DNA of 64,000 nucleotides from Paenibacillus campinasensis. Lineage in GTDB: Bacteria; Bacillota; Bacilli; Paenibacillales; Paenibacillaceae. Below are positions 1-8,038 of the stretch, piece by piece (position 1 is the stretch's first letter; each line of letters opens with the position of its first letter). The translations under genes and the position numbers were made by a program. The DNA lies in the NCBI RefSeq assembly GCF_002272015.1, contig NZ_NPBY01000061.1:38050-102049 (forward strand), read 5' to 3'. A model generated the notes under the pieces. It was not told the DNA's origin. It saw nothing but the letters and a program-made list of their open reading frames with translations, and ran no database searches.

Positions 1-1
1 A

Positions 2-502
2 TCGGGCATGGCTGTTTACCCGGAAGGGGGCGGGGATGAAATCGCAACTGGAGATGTGACTCTTCCTTCTATGACCTTGATGACCGACTCTCTCACAGGA
101 GCCGGGATTCTGGGGACGGCTAACATCCCTACTCCGGGTCATTACGACTCTATGGAGCTGCAAATCGCCTGGCGGACCATAGACAAGGAAGCTTTTGATT
201 TCGTGAGTTCCAAGACTAAAGGTCTGGAAATCCGGGGGTCGTTCAGCGAATGGGATAACACACGGTCCGAGATGGTCTATCGTTCCATAAAAATCGTTGT
301 GCGAGGGATGGGCAAAGGGGTGGATCTTGGAACATTGGTTCAAAATGCAGCTACAGGTACGACCAACACCATCGAAGTCATATACATCAAGATATTCATT
401 GATGGTAAAGCAGCGCTTGAGTTTGACCGATTCAACTACATCTCTCGCATAAACGGTCAGGATGACCTGGCCGACATCAGAAAACATTTGGGTAAAGCCT
501 AA
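2..502 (+). CDS. Phage major tail tube protein, FII family (5' partial)
   Basis: This resembles the P2 FII tail tube protein, which polymerises into the inner tube of a contractile tail. The visible 166 residues carry the family's early VTLPSM segment and the ending FDRFNYISRINGQDDLADIRKHLG, close to the FII pattern of a DxxN...NGxDxLxxxRxxLG tail. The frame is open to the window edge and the first ATG (position 8) has no ribosome binding site, so the true start is probably upstream. The tail-assembly gene E follows after 20 bases, as in the P2 FETUD order. The family call rests on context and C-terminal similarity. Confidence 0.8.
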   Translation, partial: SGMAVYPEGGGDEIATGDVTLPSMTLMTDSLTGAGILGTANIPTPGHYDSMELQIAWRTIDKEAFDFVSSKTKGLEIRGSFSEWDNTRSEMVYRSIKIVVRGMGKGVDLGTLVQNAATGTTNTIEVIYIKIFIDGKAALEFDRFNYISRINGQDDLADIRKHLGKA

Positions 503-522
503 TCTCAGGAGGTATATTAAAC

Positions 523-873
523 ATGAGTGATAAAGTAGTTAATGTAGAGAATTTGGAAGAGGTTCAATCGGCCGGGACAGTGGTTAAGTTGTCCCGGCCT
601 TTTGTTTGGGAAGACGAGACTTACACCGAATTCAATCTTGACTTCGGTAAACTTTCTGGCGAGGACATCTTGAAAGTTGAAGGGGAATTTATCAATTTTA
701 TCCGGGGCCAAAAGAATGTCTTTGTAGCGTTTAAAACGGAGCATCCAGCGTATCACGCCGTGGTTGCTGCCAGAGCTGCGGGGATAGATGCTAATATGCT
801 TAAGCACCTACCCGCAAAAGATTTCTTGAGAGTGACAGGTGCAGCAAAGGATTTTTTGTCCAGTTTGGACTAA
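523..873 (+). CDS. Tail assembly chaperone, gpE-like (frame-0 product)
   Basis: This 116-residue protein lies between the tail tube gene and the tape measure gene, the place of P2 gene E. In P2, E and its frameshifted form E+E' help assemble the tail around the tape measure. A strong site (AGGAGG, positions 507-512) precedes the ATG. The composition fits the gpE/gp41-like assembly family: small, acidic N-terminus, with an AARAAGID helix near residue 85. Seven codons before its stop is a TTTTTTG slippery heptamer, described separately, that can shift ribosomes into a -1 reading frame. Confidence 0.78.
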   Translation: MSDKVVNVENLEEVQSAGTVVKLSRPFVWEDETYTEFNLDFGKLSGEDILKVEGEFINFIRGQKNVFVAFKTEHPAYHAVVAARAAGIDANMLKHLPAKDFLRVTGAAKDFLSSLD

Positions 874-1037
874 ATGACGATCCGCAAAGGGTCATGAAAA
901 CTTGTTTATATATGTCTGTAAAAACGGGGATCGAGCTGAGCTATTGGATGCAGTGCCCAATCTGGTCTCTAGGAGAGTGGAAAGCTGCGATCAATGAAGT
1001 TGCCAAAGAAATCGAGTCCGACAGGAAAGGGGGCTAG
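523..1037 (+). CDS. Tail assembly chaperone E+E' fusion by -1 frameshift
   Basis: The -1 frame is open across the end of gene E and continues to a TAG at 1035-1037, two bases upstream of the tape measure start. Slippage at 852-858 would produce a fusion of about 171 residues: 112 from E and about 59 from the -1 frame. The extension reads VQFGLNDDPQRVMKT, then SVKTGIELSYWMQCP, and ends KEIESDRKGG. It has no start codon with its own ribosome binding site, which argues for translation by frameshifting. A gpE/gpE+E' (lambda G/GT type) pair before the tape measure is almost universal in long-tailed phages, so the arrangement is expected even though the coordinates must be deduced by hand. Confidence 0.72.
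852..858 (+). promoter_or_regulatory. Slippery heptamer for -1 ribosomal frameshifting
   Basis: In the frame of gene E the sequence reads GAT TTT TTG, giving the canonical X XXY YYZ heptamer T TTT TTG. Both tRNAs can re-pair one base back, and the -1 frame is then open for 59 codons. The heptamer, position and flanking genes match the arrangement described for the P2 E/E' frameshift. I did not model a downstream stimulatory structure. Confidence 0.72.
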
Positions 1038-1040
1038 GCT

Positions 1041-3911
1041 GTGGCAAAAACATATGAAATGTCGTTTGAGCTAAACGGCAAAATAGACCCCCGATTACAG
1101 AGGACCTTCGATTCTTTAAGTAGGGATGTTACGGGGCTCGAAAAGGACCTGGGTGATCTCCGAAAAGTGAGAAGCTTTGATGAGATCACGAAAGATTCCA
1201 AAAAAGCCTCCGGCGCATTCCATGAGCTCCGCGAAAATGTGCAGGAATTTGGGGAGATATTCCGCAGAGTCGGGCAATACACCGGAGCATATGCCATCAT
1301 CGACAAGGTAACGGGCTCGATCGGTGAGATGGTGAGCACCATCGGCGAGTTGGATGCTCAATCCGGGCAGCTTGCAGCAGCCACAGGGGCCACGGCGGGC
1401 GAATTAGAGCAGTTACAAGACATATCCGGCTCCTTGTATCGTCAAGGGCTGGGAGAAGGCGTGAACGACCTCACAGATGCATTAGTCGTCGCTCGAAATG
1501 TAACCAAGTTGGAAGGGGACGAACTAGAGCGAACCGCAAAAAATGCGATTGTTTTGCAGGACGTTTTCCGTTTCGATGTCCCAGAGTCGGTCAAGACGGC
1601 CGATACCATAATGCGTCAATTCGGCATTACATCCGAAGAGTCGATGAACCTATTCGCCCAAGGGGCGCAGCGGGGCCTGGATAAGTCAGGGGAACTGCTG
1701 GATGCTGCGAACGAGTATGCGCCGCAGTTTGCCGCGCTTGGTTATTCCGCGAATGAGATGTTCGACTTCTTCGCGGCTGGCTTGGAAGCGGGCGCTTGGA
1801 ACTTGGACAAAGTGGGGGACCTTGCAAAAGAGTTCAACATCCGTATCCAAGACGGAAGTGCTAAGACAGCGGATGCGCTGGCTGCCTTATTTGCGCCGGA
1901 AGGAATCGAAGAGTTTACGATGGCCTTGATCAACGGCGGTACCCAGTCTGCAGAGTATCTGGAATTGCTCAAGCATGTGTCGTCCGATACCGCCCAAGAG
2001 ATGGTTAAGAACCTGCAAAAAGGCGGCAAAGGTGCGGAGGATACTTTCAAGGCCCTATCAAGCATGATGGGGGACGGCAACAAGATACTCAGGGACTTGA
2101 GCACGGGAGCCACAAGCGGAAAAGACGTCATGCAGCAGGTCATTGCACAGCTGGCCACCATTGATGACCAGGTATATCGTAATATGCTGGGCGTCGAGCT
2201 TTTTGGTACCCAGTGGGAGGACTTGGAGAAAGACGTTGTCGCCGCGCTTGGGTCTGTAGGCAATCAGTTTGACATGACCCAATCCACCATGGAAGACATC
2301 GCCGAGGTCAAATATGACAATTTGATGCATGATCTGAAAGTGCTTGGACGCGAGTTAATGGATGAGGTAATCATTCCGCTCGGAGAAGAGCTGGTACCGA
2401 TACTCAAGGATATGACGGCTTGGGCATCTGATAACAAGGACCTAATCAAAACAATCGGCATGGCCGTGCCAGCCGCTATGCTCACCAGAAATTCAATTAG
2501 CATGGCAAAGGACATGGGCAGGGTGGGGAAAGCCGTATTTGACACGACCAACGGCGTTAGTAAGTTTAGCAAGGTCATCGGCCTAATGACTAACCCAGTT
2601 GGTCTGGCTATTGGTGCAGTAGGAGCCCTCACGGCGGGAGTTGTCGCTTACAAAAAGCGACAAGATGATGCGCGTCAGGCTCTTATCAATATGGGAGACG
2701 AGTTGGAGGAAGTGTCAACTCAGTTCGACTTATCGTTTGATAAAGCTAAGAAGACGAATGATCTGGTCTGGACATACAACAATCTGAGCGAAGCCATTGA
2801 CAAGAGCGCCGGGAACTCTGAACTTTTAAAGACACAGCAGGAGAAGTTAGCTGGTGTAATCGAGGAACTACAAAATCTCCATCCGGAAACCATCTCTCAA
2901 TACGATATTGAGAACCGAAAGATTCAAGAGAAACTGGGTCTTTTGAAACAGGAAGCGGATGCGGAAAGAGAACTCGATAAACTAAAGCTGGAAAAGGCCG
3001 TTGCTGAAGGAAATCAAAAGCTCCCGGATCTCGAGGAGCAAATCGGAGATTTGAAGGACCAATCGACGGAGTTACAAAAACGAAAAGAGGCTCTGGATAA
3101 CGCAATACCGTCTCTTAAAGAATTCCAGGTCGAATACGAGAAGATTAAGCAGATGGATTTCAACGACGAAACAGTTGCTATGCTCGAAGACCTTCGGAAA
3201 AGAGCCGATGAAGTTGGGAAGACCGTTGGATTCAGCTTCGAAATAGGCCCTCACTTAGACTTGTTAGGTGATAGCATCGAGAAGTTGCAAAGCAAACAAA
3301 TAGAAGTTCTTGATGACTACATCGCTAAACAAGAAGAATTAGAGACCGCGGAACAGAGTTACCAAACGTTGTATGAACAACGGGTAAAGCTTATAGAAGG
3401 CGGCTTGGGATCATCTATTGACCAGATGGCCCAAAAGTACGATACCTTATCGGACAAGGAAAAGGCCCGGTTTGATGCAGCGATGCAACAGATTAAGGAA
3501 TTAAACAAAGAGATGGACAGCCTACCTCTGGAAAAAACGATTGACGTCTCTGTAGTTTGGAGACAGACCGGAAATACAGGGGGCGGTAACGGTAGGGCGT
3601 TGACGATGGAAGCATTTGCCGACGGAGGTTATGCCGACAAACCATCTATTTTCGGCGAGGCTGGGCCAGAGATGGCCATTCCGTTGAGAAAAGACCAACG
3701 ATCACGTGACCTTCATGCATTAACAGGGCGGCTGCTGGGCGTGAATGATACAGGGGCTGCTGGTGGGGACTTTATTTACAGTCCAAGCTACAACATTTAC
3801 GGATCCGTCGACCAAGCTGCGCTCAAAGATATGGACCGCAGGAATCAGGCCGACTTTAAACAGCAGTTTGAATCTTATAAGCGTCAACAGCAAAGGGTGA
3901 GATTAAGTTGA
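1041..3911 (+). CDS. Phage tail tape measure protein
   Basis: At 956 residues this is by far the longest prophage gene, as expected for a tape measure, whose length sets tail length and which is ejected during infection. Residues 100-300 carry the TP901-type core (ATGATAGELEQLQ, FGITSEESMNLFAQGAQ). A hydrophobic segment of the membrane-insertion kind lies at about 513-537, a long coiled coil at about 620-800, and the typical FADGGYADKPSIFGEAGPEM ending at about 856. Translation starts at GTG 1041 behind AAAGGGGG. The stop overlaps the next gene by four bases. Confidence 0.93.
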   Translation: MAKTYEMSFELNGKIDPRLQRTFDSLSRDVTGLEKDLGDLRKVRSFDEITKDSKKASGAFHELRENVQEFGEIFRRVGQYTGAYAIIDKVTGSIGEMVSTIGELDAQSGQLAAATGATAGELEQLQDISGSLYRQGLGEGVNDLTDALVVARNVTKLEGDELERTAKNAIVLQDVFRFDVPESVKTADTIMRQFGITSEESMNLFAQGAQRGLDKSGELLDAANEYAPQFAALGYSANEMFDFFAAGLEAGAWNLDKVGDLAKEFNIRIQDGSAKTADALAALFAPEGIEEFTMALINGGTQSAEYLELLKHVSSDTAQEMVKNLQKGGKGAEDTFKALSSMMGDGNKILRDLSTGATSGKDVMQQVIAQLATIDDQVYRNMLGVELFGTQWEDLEKDVVAALGSVGNQFDMTQSTMEDIAEVKYDNLMHDLKVLGRELMDEVIIPLGEELVPILKDMTAWASDNKDLIKTIGMAVPAAMLTRNSISMAKDMGRVGKAVFDTTNGVSKFSKVIGLMTNPVGLAIGAVGALTAGVVAYKKRQDDARQALINMGDELEEVSTQFDLSFDKAKKTNDLVWTYNNLSEAIDKSAGNSELLKTQQEKLAGVIEELQNLHPETISQYDIENRKIQEKLGLLKQEADAERELDKLKLEKAVAEGNQKLPDLEEQIGDLKDQSTELQKRKEALDNAIPSLKEFQVEYEKIKQMDFNDETVAMLEDLRKRADEVGKTVGFSFEIGPHLDLLGDSIEKLQSKQIEVLDDYIAKQEELETAEQSYQTLYEQRVKLIEGGLGSSIDQMAQKYDTLSDKEKARFDAAMQQIKELNKEMDSLPLEKTIDVSVVWRQTGNTGGGNGRALTMEAFADGGYADKPSIFGEAGPEMAIPLRKDQRSRDLHALTGRLLGVNDTGAAGGDFIYSPSYNIYGSVDQAALKDMDRRNQADFKQQFESYKRQQQRVRLS

Positions 3912-4123
3912 GGACCTACAGAACAATTCAGGGCGATACTTGGGACGGTATCGCCTTTTCTCTTGCAGCGTCAGAGTCCTTTATGGTGCCTTTGATGGAA
4001 GCCAACGCAGATTATGCTGAAACCGTCATGTTCCCGGCTGGGGTGGAGTTGGTCGTCCCAAACATCCTTATTCCCGCAGCGTCAACCTTGCCTCCTTGGA
4101 GACAGGAGGAAGAGGTTGAATGA
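3908..4123 (+). CDS. Tail protein X (gpX-like, LysM-type)
   Basis: This 71-residue protein starts at TTG within the overlap TTGA with the tape measure stop. The sequence IQGDTWDGIAFSLAAS followed by VPLMEANADY and FPAGVELVVPNI is the P2 gpX/LysM-like pattern: one small fold that joins the tail hub or baseplate. Its stop overlaps the late-control D gene by four bases, so the two are translationally coupled. Length agrees with gpX (about 67 residues). Confidence 0.87.
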   Translation: MRTYRTIQGDTWDGIAFSLAASESFMVPLMEANADYAETVMFPAGVELVVPNILIPAASTLPPWRQEEEVE

Positions 4124-5187
4124 GAACAGTTATGGACGGCCGCCGGGCATCACTTATTCTGAAATACAACGGCAAAGAGATGGGGACCGAATACCTGAGT
4201 AAATACCTCATGGATTTTACCTATGAAGACGCAGCACCCGGGGAACAGGATAGCATCTCGGTCACACTTGATGATCGGGATGCTAACTGGCAGAAGGATT
4301 GGAAGCCGGTTTTCGGAGACAAACTGGTTGCAGAGATCACCGTTGTTAACTGGGATAAGCCCGGCCAGAAGGCGAAGCTGCCTTGCGGATCATTCGAAGT
4401 TGATTCAATTGACGTGGAAGGACCGCCGGATAAAGTCATGGTCCAAGCCTTAGCCCTCCCCCTCGAAGGAGCAACAACAAAGCAGACAGAACGCGCGAAA
4501 TCCTGGGAAAAAGTCCGATTGAAGACGATCGCCCAAGATATCGCAACAAGAGCGAAGCTAAAACTGGTGTACTCAGCGTCAGTCAATCCTTCTTATGAAC
4601 GACTTGATCAGAGCGATCAGACTGACTTTGCGTTTTTGGTTGATACTGCCATGGACGAGGGAATAGCGGTCAAAATATCGGGCGGGAAGCTTGTGCTTTT
4701 TGACGAAGCTGAGTATGAGAGGAAGCCGGCAGTGTTGGATATTGTCAAAGGGGAGAGCGGGATTATGGGCTATACCTTTAGCGAGAGCAGTACCAATACA
4801 GCCTACGGATCTTGTGTTGTAACCTATCGACCTCCGGCCTCCTCGAAGAAAGAGAAGAAAAAAGATTCTTCTGGAAGCAAAACCATTACGGGGAAATACA
4901 CGCTCCCGAATGCATCAGGAATTCCGATATTGAGAGTCAATGAGAGAGTTGAAACCGTCGCCGAAGCTAACCGTTTGGCAAGGAATCGGCTTCGGGAACA
5001 TAACAAACAATCCGGACGAGCGACCTTTACTCTGGATGGTGACGTGCGCTTGGCCTCGGGTATCACGGTGAACGTCAAAGGATTTGGTCGATTTGACGGT
5101 AAGTACATTATTGACAGGGCACGCCATCGGTTTGGTGTGTCGCAGTATGTAACAGAAATTGAAATACGAAAGGTACTGGGATGGTGA
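4120..5187 (+). CDS. Phage late control D / baseplate hub protein
   Basis: The 355-residue product matches the phage late control protein D family (gp27-like tail hub). Visible family signs are an N-terminal strand-rich domain with LKYNGKEMGTEYLSKYLMDF, a central RAKLKLVY and YERLDQSDQTDFAFLV segment typical of D proteins, and a C-terminal RLRxHNxQSGxATFTLDGD region. A lysine/serine-rich linker (SSKKEKKKDSSGSK, about 243-256) is a local insertion. In the virion it would form the hub ring to which the V spike attaches. ATG 4120 overlaps the gpX stop. Confidence 0.9.
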   Translation: MRTVMDGRRASLILKYNGKEMGTEYLSKYLMDFTYEDAAPGEQDSISVTLDDRDANWQKDWKPVFGDKLVAEITVVNWDKPGQKAKLPCGSFEVDSIDVEGPPDKVMVQALALPLEGATTKQTERAKSWEKVRLKTIAQDIATRAKLKLVYSASVNPSYERLDQSDQTDFAFLVDTAMDEGIAVKISGGKLVLFDEAEYERKPAVLDIVKGESGIMGYTFSESSTNTAYGSCVVTYRPPASSKKEKKKDSSGSKTITGKYTLPNASGIPILRVNERVETVAEANRLARNRLREHNKQSGRATFTLDGDVRLASGITVNVKGFGRFDGKYIIDRARHRFGVSQYVTEIEIRKVLGW

Positions 5188-5624
5188 TCATGAGCACGAA
5201 TCAATTCCGGAATATATTCCGGGTGGGAGTATGTTCGACGGCAGACCCTGAAACGGGAACCATAACGGCGGTGTTTGAGGACCAGGAGGATAGGGTATCC
5301 GGACCATTACCTGTTATCACTCGTGGGGGATGGGCGAGAAGCAATGATATGCCTGAGCCCGGACAAGAGATAGCCTGTTTATTTTTAGCGAATGGCATTT
5401 CTGACGGGATATGCATTGGTGTGGTCGATGATGAAGAGGATCCTCCAGGCACTCCAGATCAACGAGGGGTATGGTTTGAGGATGGTTCCTATGTCTATTA
5501 TGATCGAACTACTCAAAAGCTTATGGTGCAGGCTGCCGGCGGCGTGCAATTCGAAGGGGACGTCACCATAACCGGGAATCTAACCGTAGACGGCAACATA
5601 ACGCGAGGCGGTGAGGTCATATGA
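5181..5624 (+). CDS. Baseplate assembly protein V (tail spike)
   Basis: The 147-residue protein has the gpV/phage_base_V layout: an OB-like N-terminus (FRVGVCSTADPETGTITAVFED), the central PGQEIACLFLANG segment, and a C-terminal beta-helical spike made of short repeats (VTITGNLTVDGNIT). It would be the membrane-piercing tip of the contractile tail. ATG 5181 lies inside the end of gene D; a second in-frame ATG at 5190 is possible, but AAAGG spaced seven bases before 5181 favours the first. Confidence 0.9.
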   Translation: MVIMSTNQFRNIFRVGVCSTADPETGTITAVFEDQEDRVSGPLPVITRGGWARSNDMPEPGQEIACLFLANGISDGICIGVVDDEEDPPGTPDQRGVWFEDGSYVYYDRTTQKLMVQAAGGVQFEGDVTITGNLTVDGNITRGGEVI

Positions 5625-6028
5625 AGATTGGCCTGGGAGCTCTGGGAGATGTGGTGTTCATTTCTTCGTTTAAAATGCCGATCAAAGTCCGCACGTTTCA
5701 AGATTTTCAGCGTGATTCCACCTCGCGCTGGGGATCGAATGAAATACATCTCCAAAAGCCCCGCAGCCAGTTTCTCGGCCCGGGGCTTGATACCATTACC
5801 TTCACGATGATTTTAGACGCGGGTCTTGGCATGAATCCTCGGAAGGAGATGGAGAAGCTTTTGGAGTACCAGCGGGCGGGCAAAGTCCTCTTACTGCAAA
5901 TTGGAGGCAAAGGTCTCGGGCGCGGGAAATGGAAGATAACAAATATGAACCAGTCCTGGGACCGCGTGGACCGGGAAGGGAATCTGATAAAAGCTGCCTT
6001 ATCGGTAACATTGGAGGAATACGTATGA
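5621..6028 (+). CDS. Phage tail protein U (gpU)
   Basis: This 135-residue protein matches the P2 gpU family, which forms the tail terminator. Typical features are the N-terminal GLGALGDVVF, then FQRDSTSRWGSNEIHLQKPRSQFLGPG, close to the family pattern of a W...R...FLG core, and the final FTLSL-like ALSVTLEEYV strand. It overlaps the V stop and the W start by four bases each (ATGA). In P2 gene U stands next to T and D; here it sits between V and W, a modest rearrangement. Confidence 0.85.
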   Translation: MKIGLGALGDVVFISSFKMPIKVRTFQDFQRDSTSRWGSNEIHLQKPRSQFLGPGLDTITFTMILDAGLGMNPRKEMEKLLEYQRAGKVLLLQIGGKGLGRGKWKITNMNQSWDRVDREGNLIKAALSVTLEEYV

Positions 6029-6351
6029 TACACGAAGTTATCGGCACTCCCCCAGCGCCCATGCGTTTTGGTCTGACCGGCATTGAGTCAATCAAACAAA
6101 ATATCCAAGTAATAGCGAGCACGTTTGCAGGCACGGTCCCATTGGATCGTGCCTTTGGTATATCTCCGGATGTTGTGGATCAACCGGATGTCATAGCTCA
6201 GGCCCTTCTGGTGAATGAGCTCACGGCTGCCATAACAGAGTTTGAGCCCCGGGCGGAAGTGATCGGTATCGAATTTGATCAAAGTGAAGAAGAGGCTGAG
6301 AAGGGAAGATATCACGCCGTTATCCGGTTTGTAGAAAGGCAGGTGCAGTGA
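6025..6351 (+). CDS. Baseplate protein W (gpW/gp25 lysozyme-like family)
   Basis: The start is ATG 6025, in an ATGA overlap with the gpU stop and behind TTGGAGGA; the longer reading from 5929 has no support. The 108 residues contain the gpW/gp25 hallmarks: GIESIKQNIQVIASTFAGTVPLDRAFGIS and the C-terminal YHAVIRFVE strand. Proteins of this family form the core wedge of contractile-tail baseplates together with gpJ and gpI, whose genes follow directly. Confidence 0.88.
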   Translation: MIHEVIGTPPAPMRFGLTGIESIKQNIQVIASTFAGTVPLDRAFGISPDVVDQPDVIAQALLVNELTAAITEFEPRAEVIGIEFDQSEEEAEKGRYHAVIRFVERQVQ

Positions 6352-7475
6352 TGGCTCTCGTAGATTTACCAGATATTCAGTTTGTCGAACAGGACGTAGA
6401 TAAGGTGTTCCTGGAACTGGTAGACGTGTTTCAAGGAATCACCGGCAGAACCTTGAATCGGGCGGATCCGGAAATGATCGTCTTGCGAGCGTTCGCGTTG
6501 TTGTTCATGCAGCAGCGCGTCTTGATCAATCAGGTTGCCAAGGGTGAGTTGCTGCGGTATGCCCGGGGCGTGATCCTTGATTACCTCGGAGAGCCAAACA
6601 CCCCCCGGCTGCAGGCGGAGCCAGCAGTAACCACCGAGCGGTTTACCCTATCAATCCCCTTGGTTACGCCGCAAGTCATTCCGGCCGGAACCCGGATCGC
6701 ACCGGATGGGGGAGAGGGCACGATTATGTTTGCCACAAGGGGAGCGGTGACCATCCCAGCGGGGCACACGACGACGGATGTGCCTATTGAATGCCTGACA
6801 CCGGGAGTCATCGGAAACGGATTCCTGCCGGGACAGCTGACGACGCTTATAGATCCGTTACCGTTTGTGGCGTCTGTGACTAACCTGACGACAACTGCAG
6901 GGGGCGCCGACATGGAGGATGATGAATCATACCGGCAGCGCATCAGAATGGCCCCAGAATCGTTTTCCACGGCCGGGCCGGAGCAAGGGTACATTTATTG
7001 GGCCAAGACGGCCAGCGCAGCCATCGTGGACGTGGCAGCCATATCTGAGACGCCTGGAGTCGTTACGATTCTGCCGCTCTTGGAAGGAGGCGTCATCCCG
7101 ACTCAGGAAATCCTTGACGCTGTTGCAGAAAAGGTGAATGCCCGCAAAATCCGGCCGCTGACGGATCATGTGATTGTCCAGGCACCCGAAACGGTCCCGT
7201 ACGATATCGAGCTAACTTATTACATCAACAGGGAGCGAGCAGCCGAATCAGCGGTCATACAGGATGCTGTGAATAAAGCGGTGGAGTCCTATGCCTTGTG
7301 GCAAAAATCCAAGCTTGGACGGCATATCAATCCTTCTGAGTTGATCAGTAAGATCATGAATGCCGGTGCGCTCCGGGTCGAGGTAGTCAGCCCGGTCTAT
7401 ACGCCGATAACTGATCTGCAGGTGGCTCAGGATGCGAATATTAATGTCACGTTTGGAGGGCTTGCTGATGATTGA
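6348..7475 (+). CDS. Baseplate protein J (gpJ-like)
   Basis: A 375-residue baseplate J/gp47 family protein. The central domain contains the family signature of TERFTLSIPL, PAGTRIAPDGGEGTIMFAT and VTNLTTTAGGADMEDDESYRQRIRMAPESFSTAGPEQGYIYWAKTA, followed by the C-terminal EKVNARKIRPLTDHVIVQAPE. It would bridge wedge (W) and fibre connector (I). Start is GTG 6348 or ATG 6351, both overlapping the W stop; the choice changes one residue. The end overlaps the gpI start. Confidence 0.93.
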   Translation: MMALVDLPDIQFVEQDVDKVFLELVDVFQGITGRTLNRADPEMIVLRAFALLFMQQRVLINQVAKGELLRYARGVILDYLGEPNTPRLQAEPAVTTERFTLSIPLVTPQVIPAGTRIAPDGGEGTIMFATRGAVTIPAGHTTTDVPIECLTPGVIGNGFLPGQLTTLIDPLPFVASVTNLTTTAGGADMEDDESYRQRIRMAPESFSTAGPEQGYIYWAKTASAAIVDVAAISETPGVVTILPLLEGGVIPTQEILDAVAEKVNARKIRPLTDHVIVQAPETVPYDIELTYYINRERAAESAVIQDAVNKAVESYALWQKSKLGRHINPSELISKIMNAGALRVEVVSPVYTPITDLQVAQDANINVTFGGLADD

Positions 7476-8028
7476 TATCGAGCAGATCAGCATCTATGAC
7501 CTGCTGCCTCCGAATGCACAGGCGGACCCTACCGTGTCGGCAGCGGCCCGAGCGCTGGACGGGCACATGCGAGAACTTACGCAAAAGGTGAAGGACCTCT
7601 CTTTCTATCGGCGACTGCTCGATGGGAAAATCACGGATGACGAGGCGGACGAGCGGGCCTGGCAGAATCACATTGATTTCTGGGATACCACGTTGCCGCT
7701 GGAGCAAAAGATTCAATTGCTCTTGAAATCGAAGGAATTCCATCGAAGCAAGGGAACCCCTGGAGCGATTGAGGACCTTGTCACGATCCTATTTGGCGAG
7801 GGTAAGATCGAGGAATGGTTTGAATATGGCGGAGAGCCATACCATTATCGAGTTACCACGAACAATCCAGAAGTCACACTTGACCGGGCACAGGAGTTTT
7901 ACCGTGCGGTCGAATCGGTCACGAGACTGAGCGCTCACCTGGAAGAGGTGATCCTGTCCCAAACAGAAGCGCTGCAGTTATATTTCGGGACCGGCATGGT
8001 CGTAAATGAACACATCATAATCAGGTAG
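7468..8028 (+). CDS. Tail protein I (gpI-like)
   Basis: The start is ATG 7468, preceded by TTGGAGGG and overlapping the J stop. The 186-residue product carries the phage_tail_P2_I pattern: DLLPPNAQADPTVSAAARALD near the N-terminus, then IDFWDTTLPLEQKIQLLLKSKEFHRSKGTPGAIEDL, the family's most conserved block. GpI links baseplate wedges to tail fibres. It stands just upstream of the fibre gene, as in P2. Confidence 0.92.
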   Translation: MIDIEQISIYDLLPPNAQADPTVSAAARALDGHMRELTQKVKDLSFYRRLLDGKITDDEADERAWQNHIDFWDTTLPLEQKIQLLLKSKEFHRSKGTPGAIEDLVTILFGEGKIEEWFEYGGEPYHYRVTTNNPEVTLDRAQEFYRAVESVTRLSAHLEEVILSQTEALQLYFGTGMVVNEHIIIR

Positions 8029-8038
8029 AGGTGAAACA

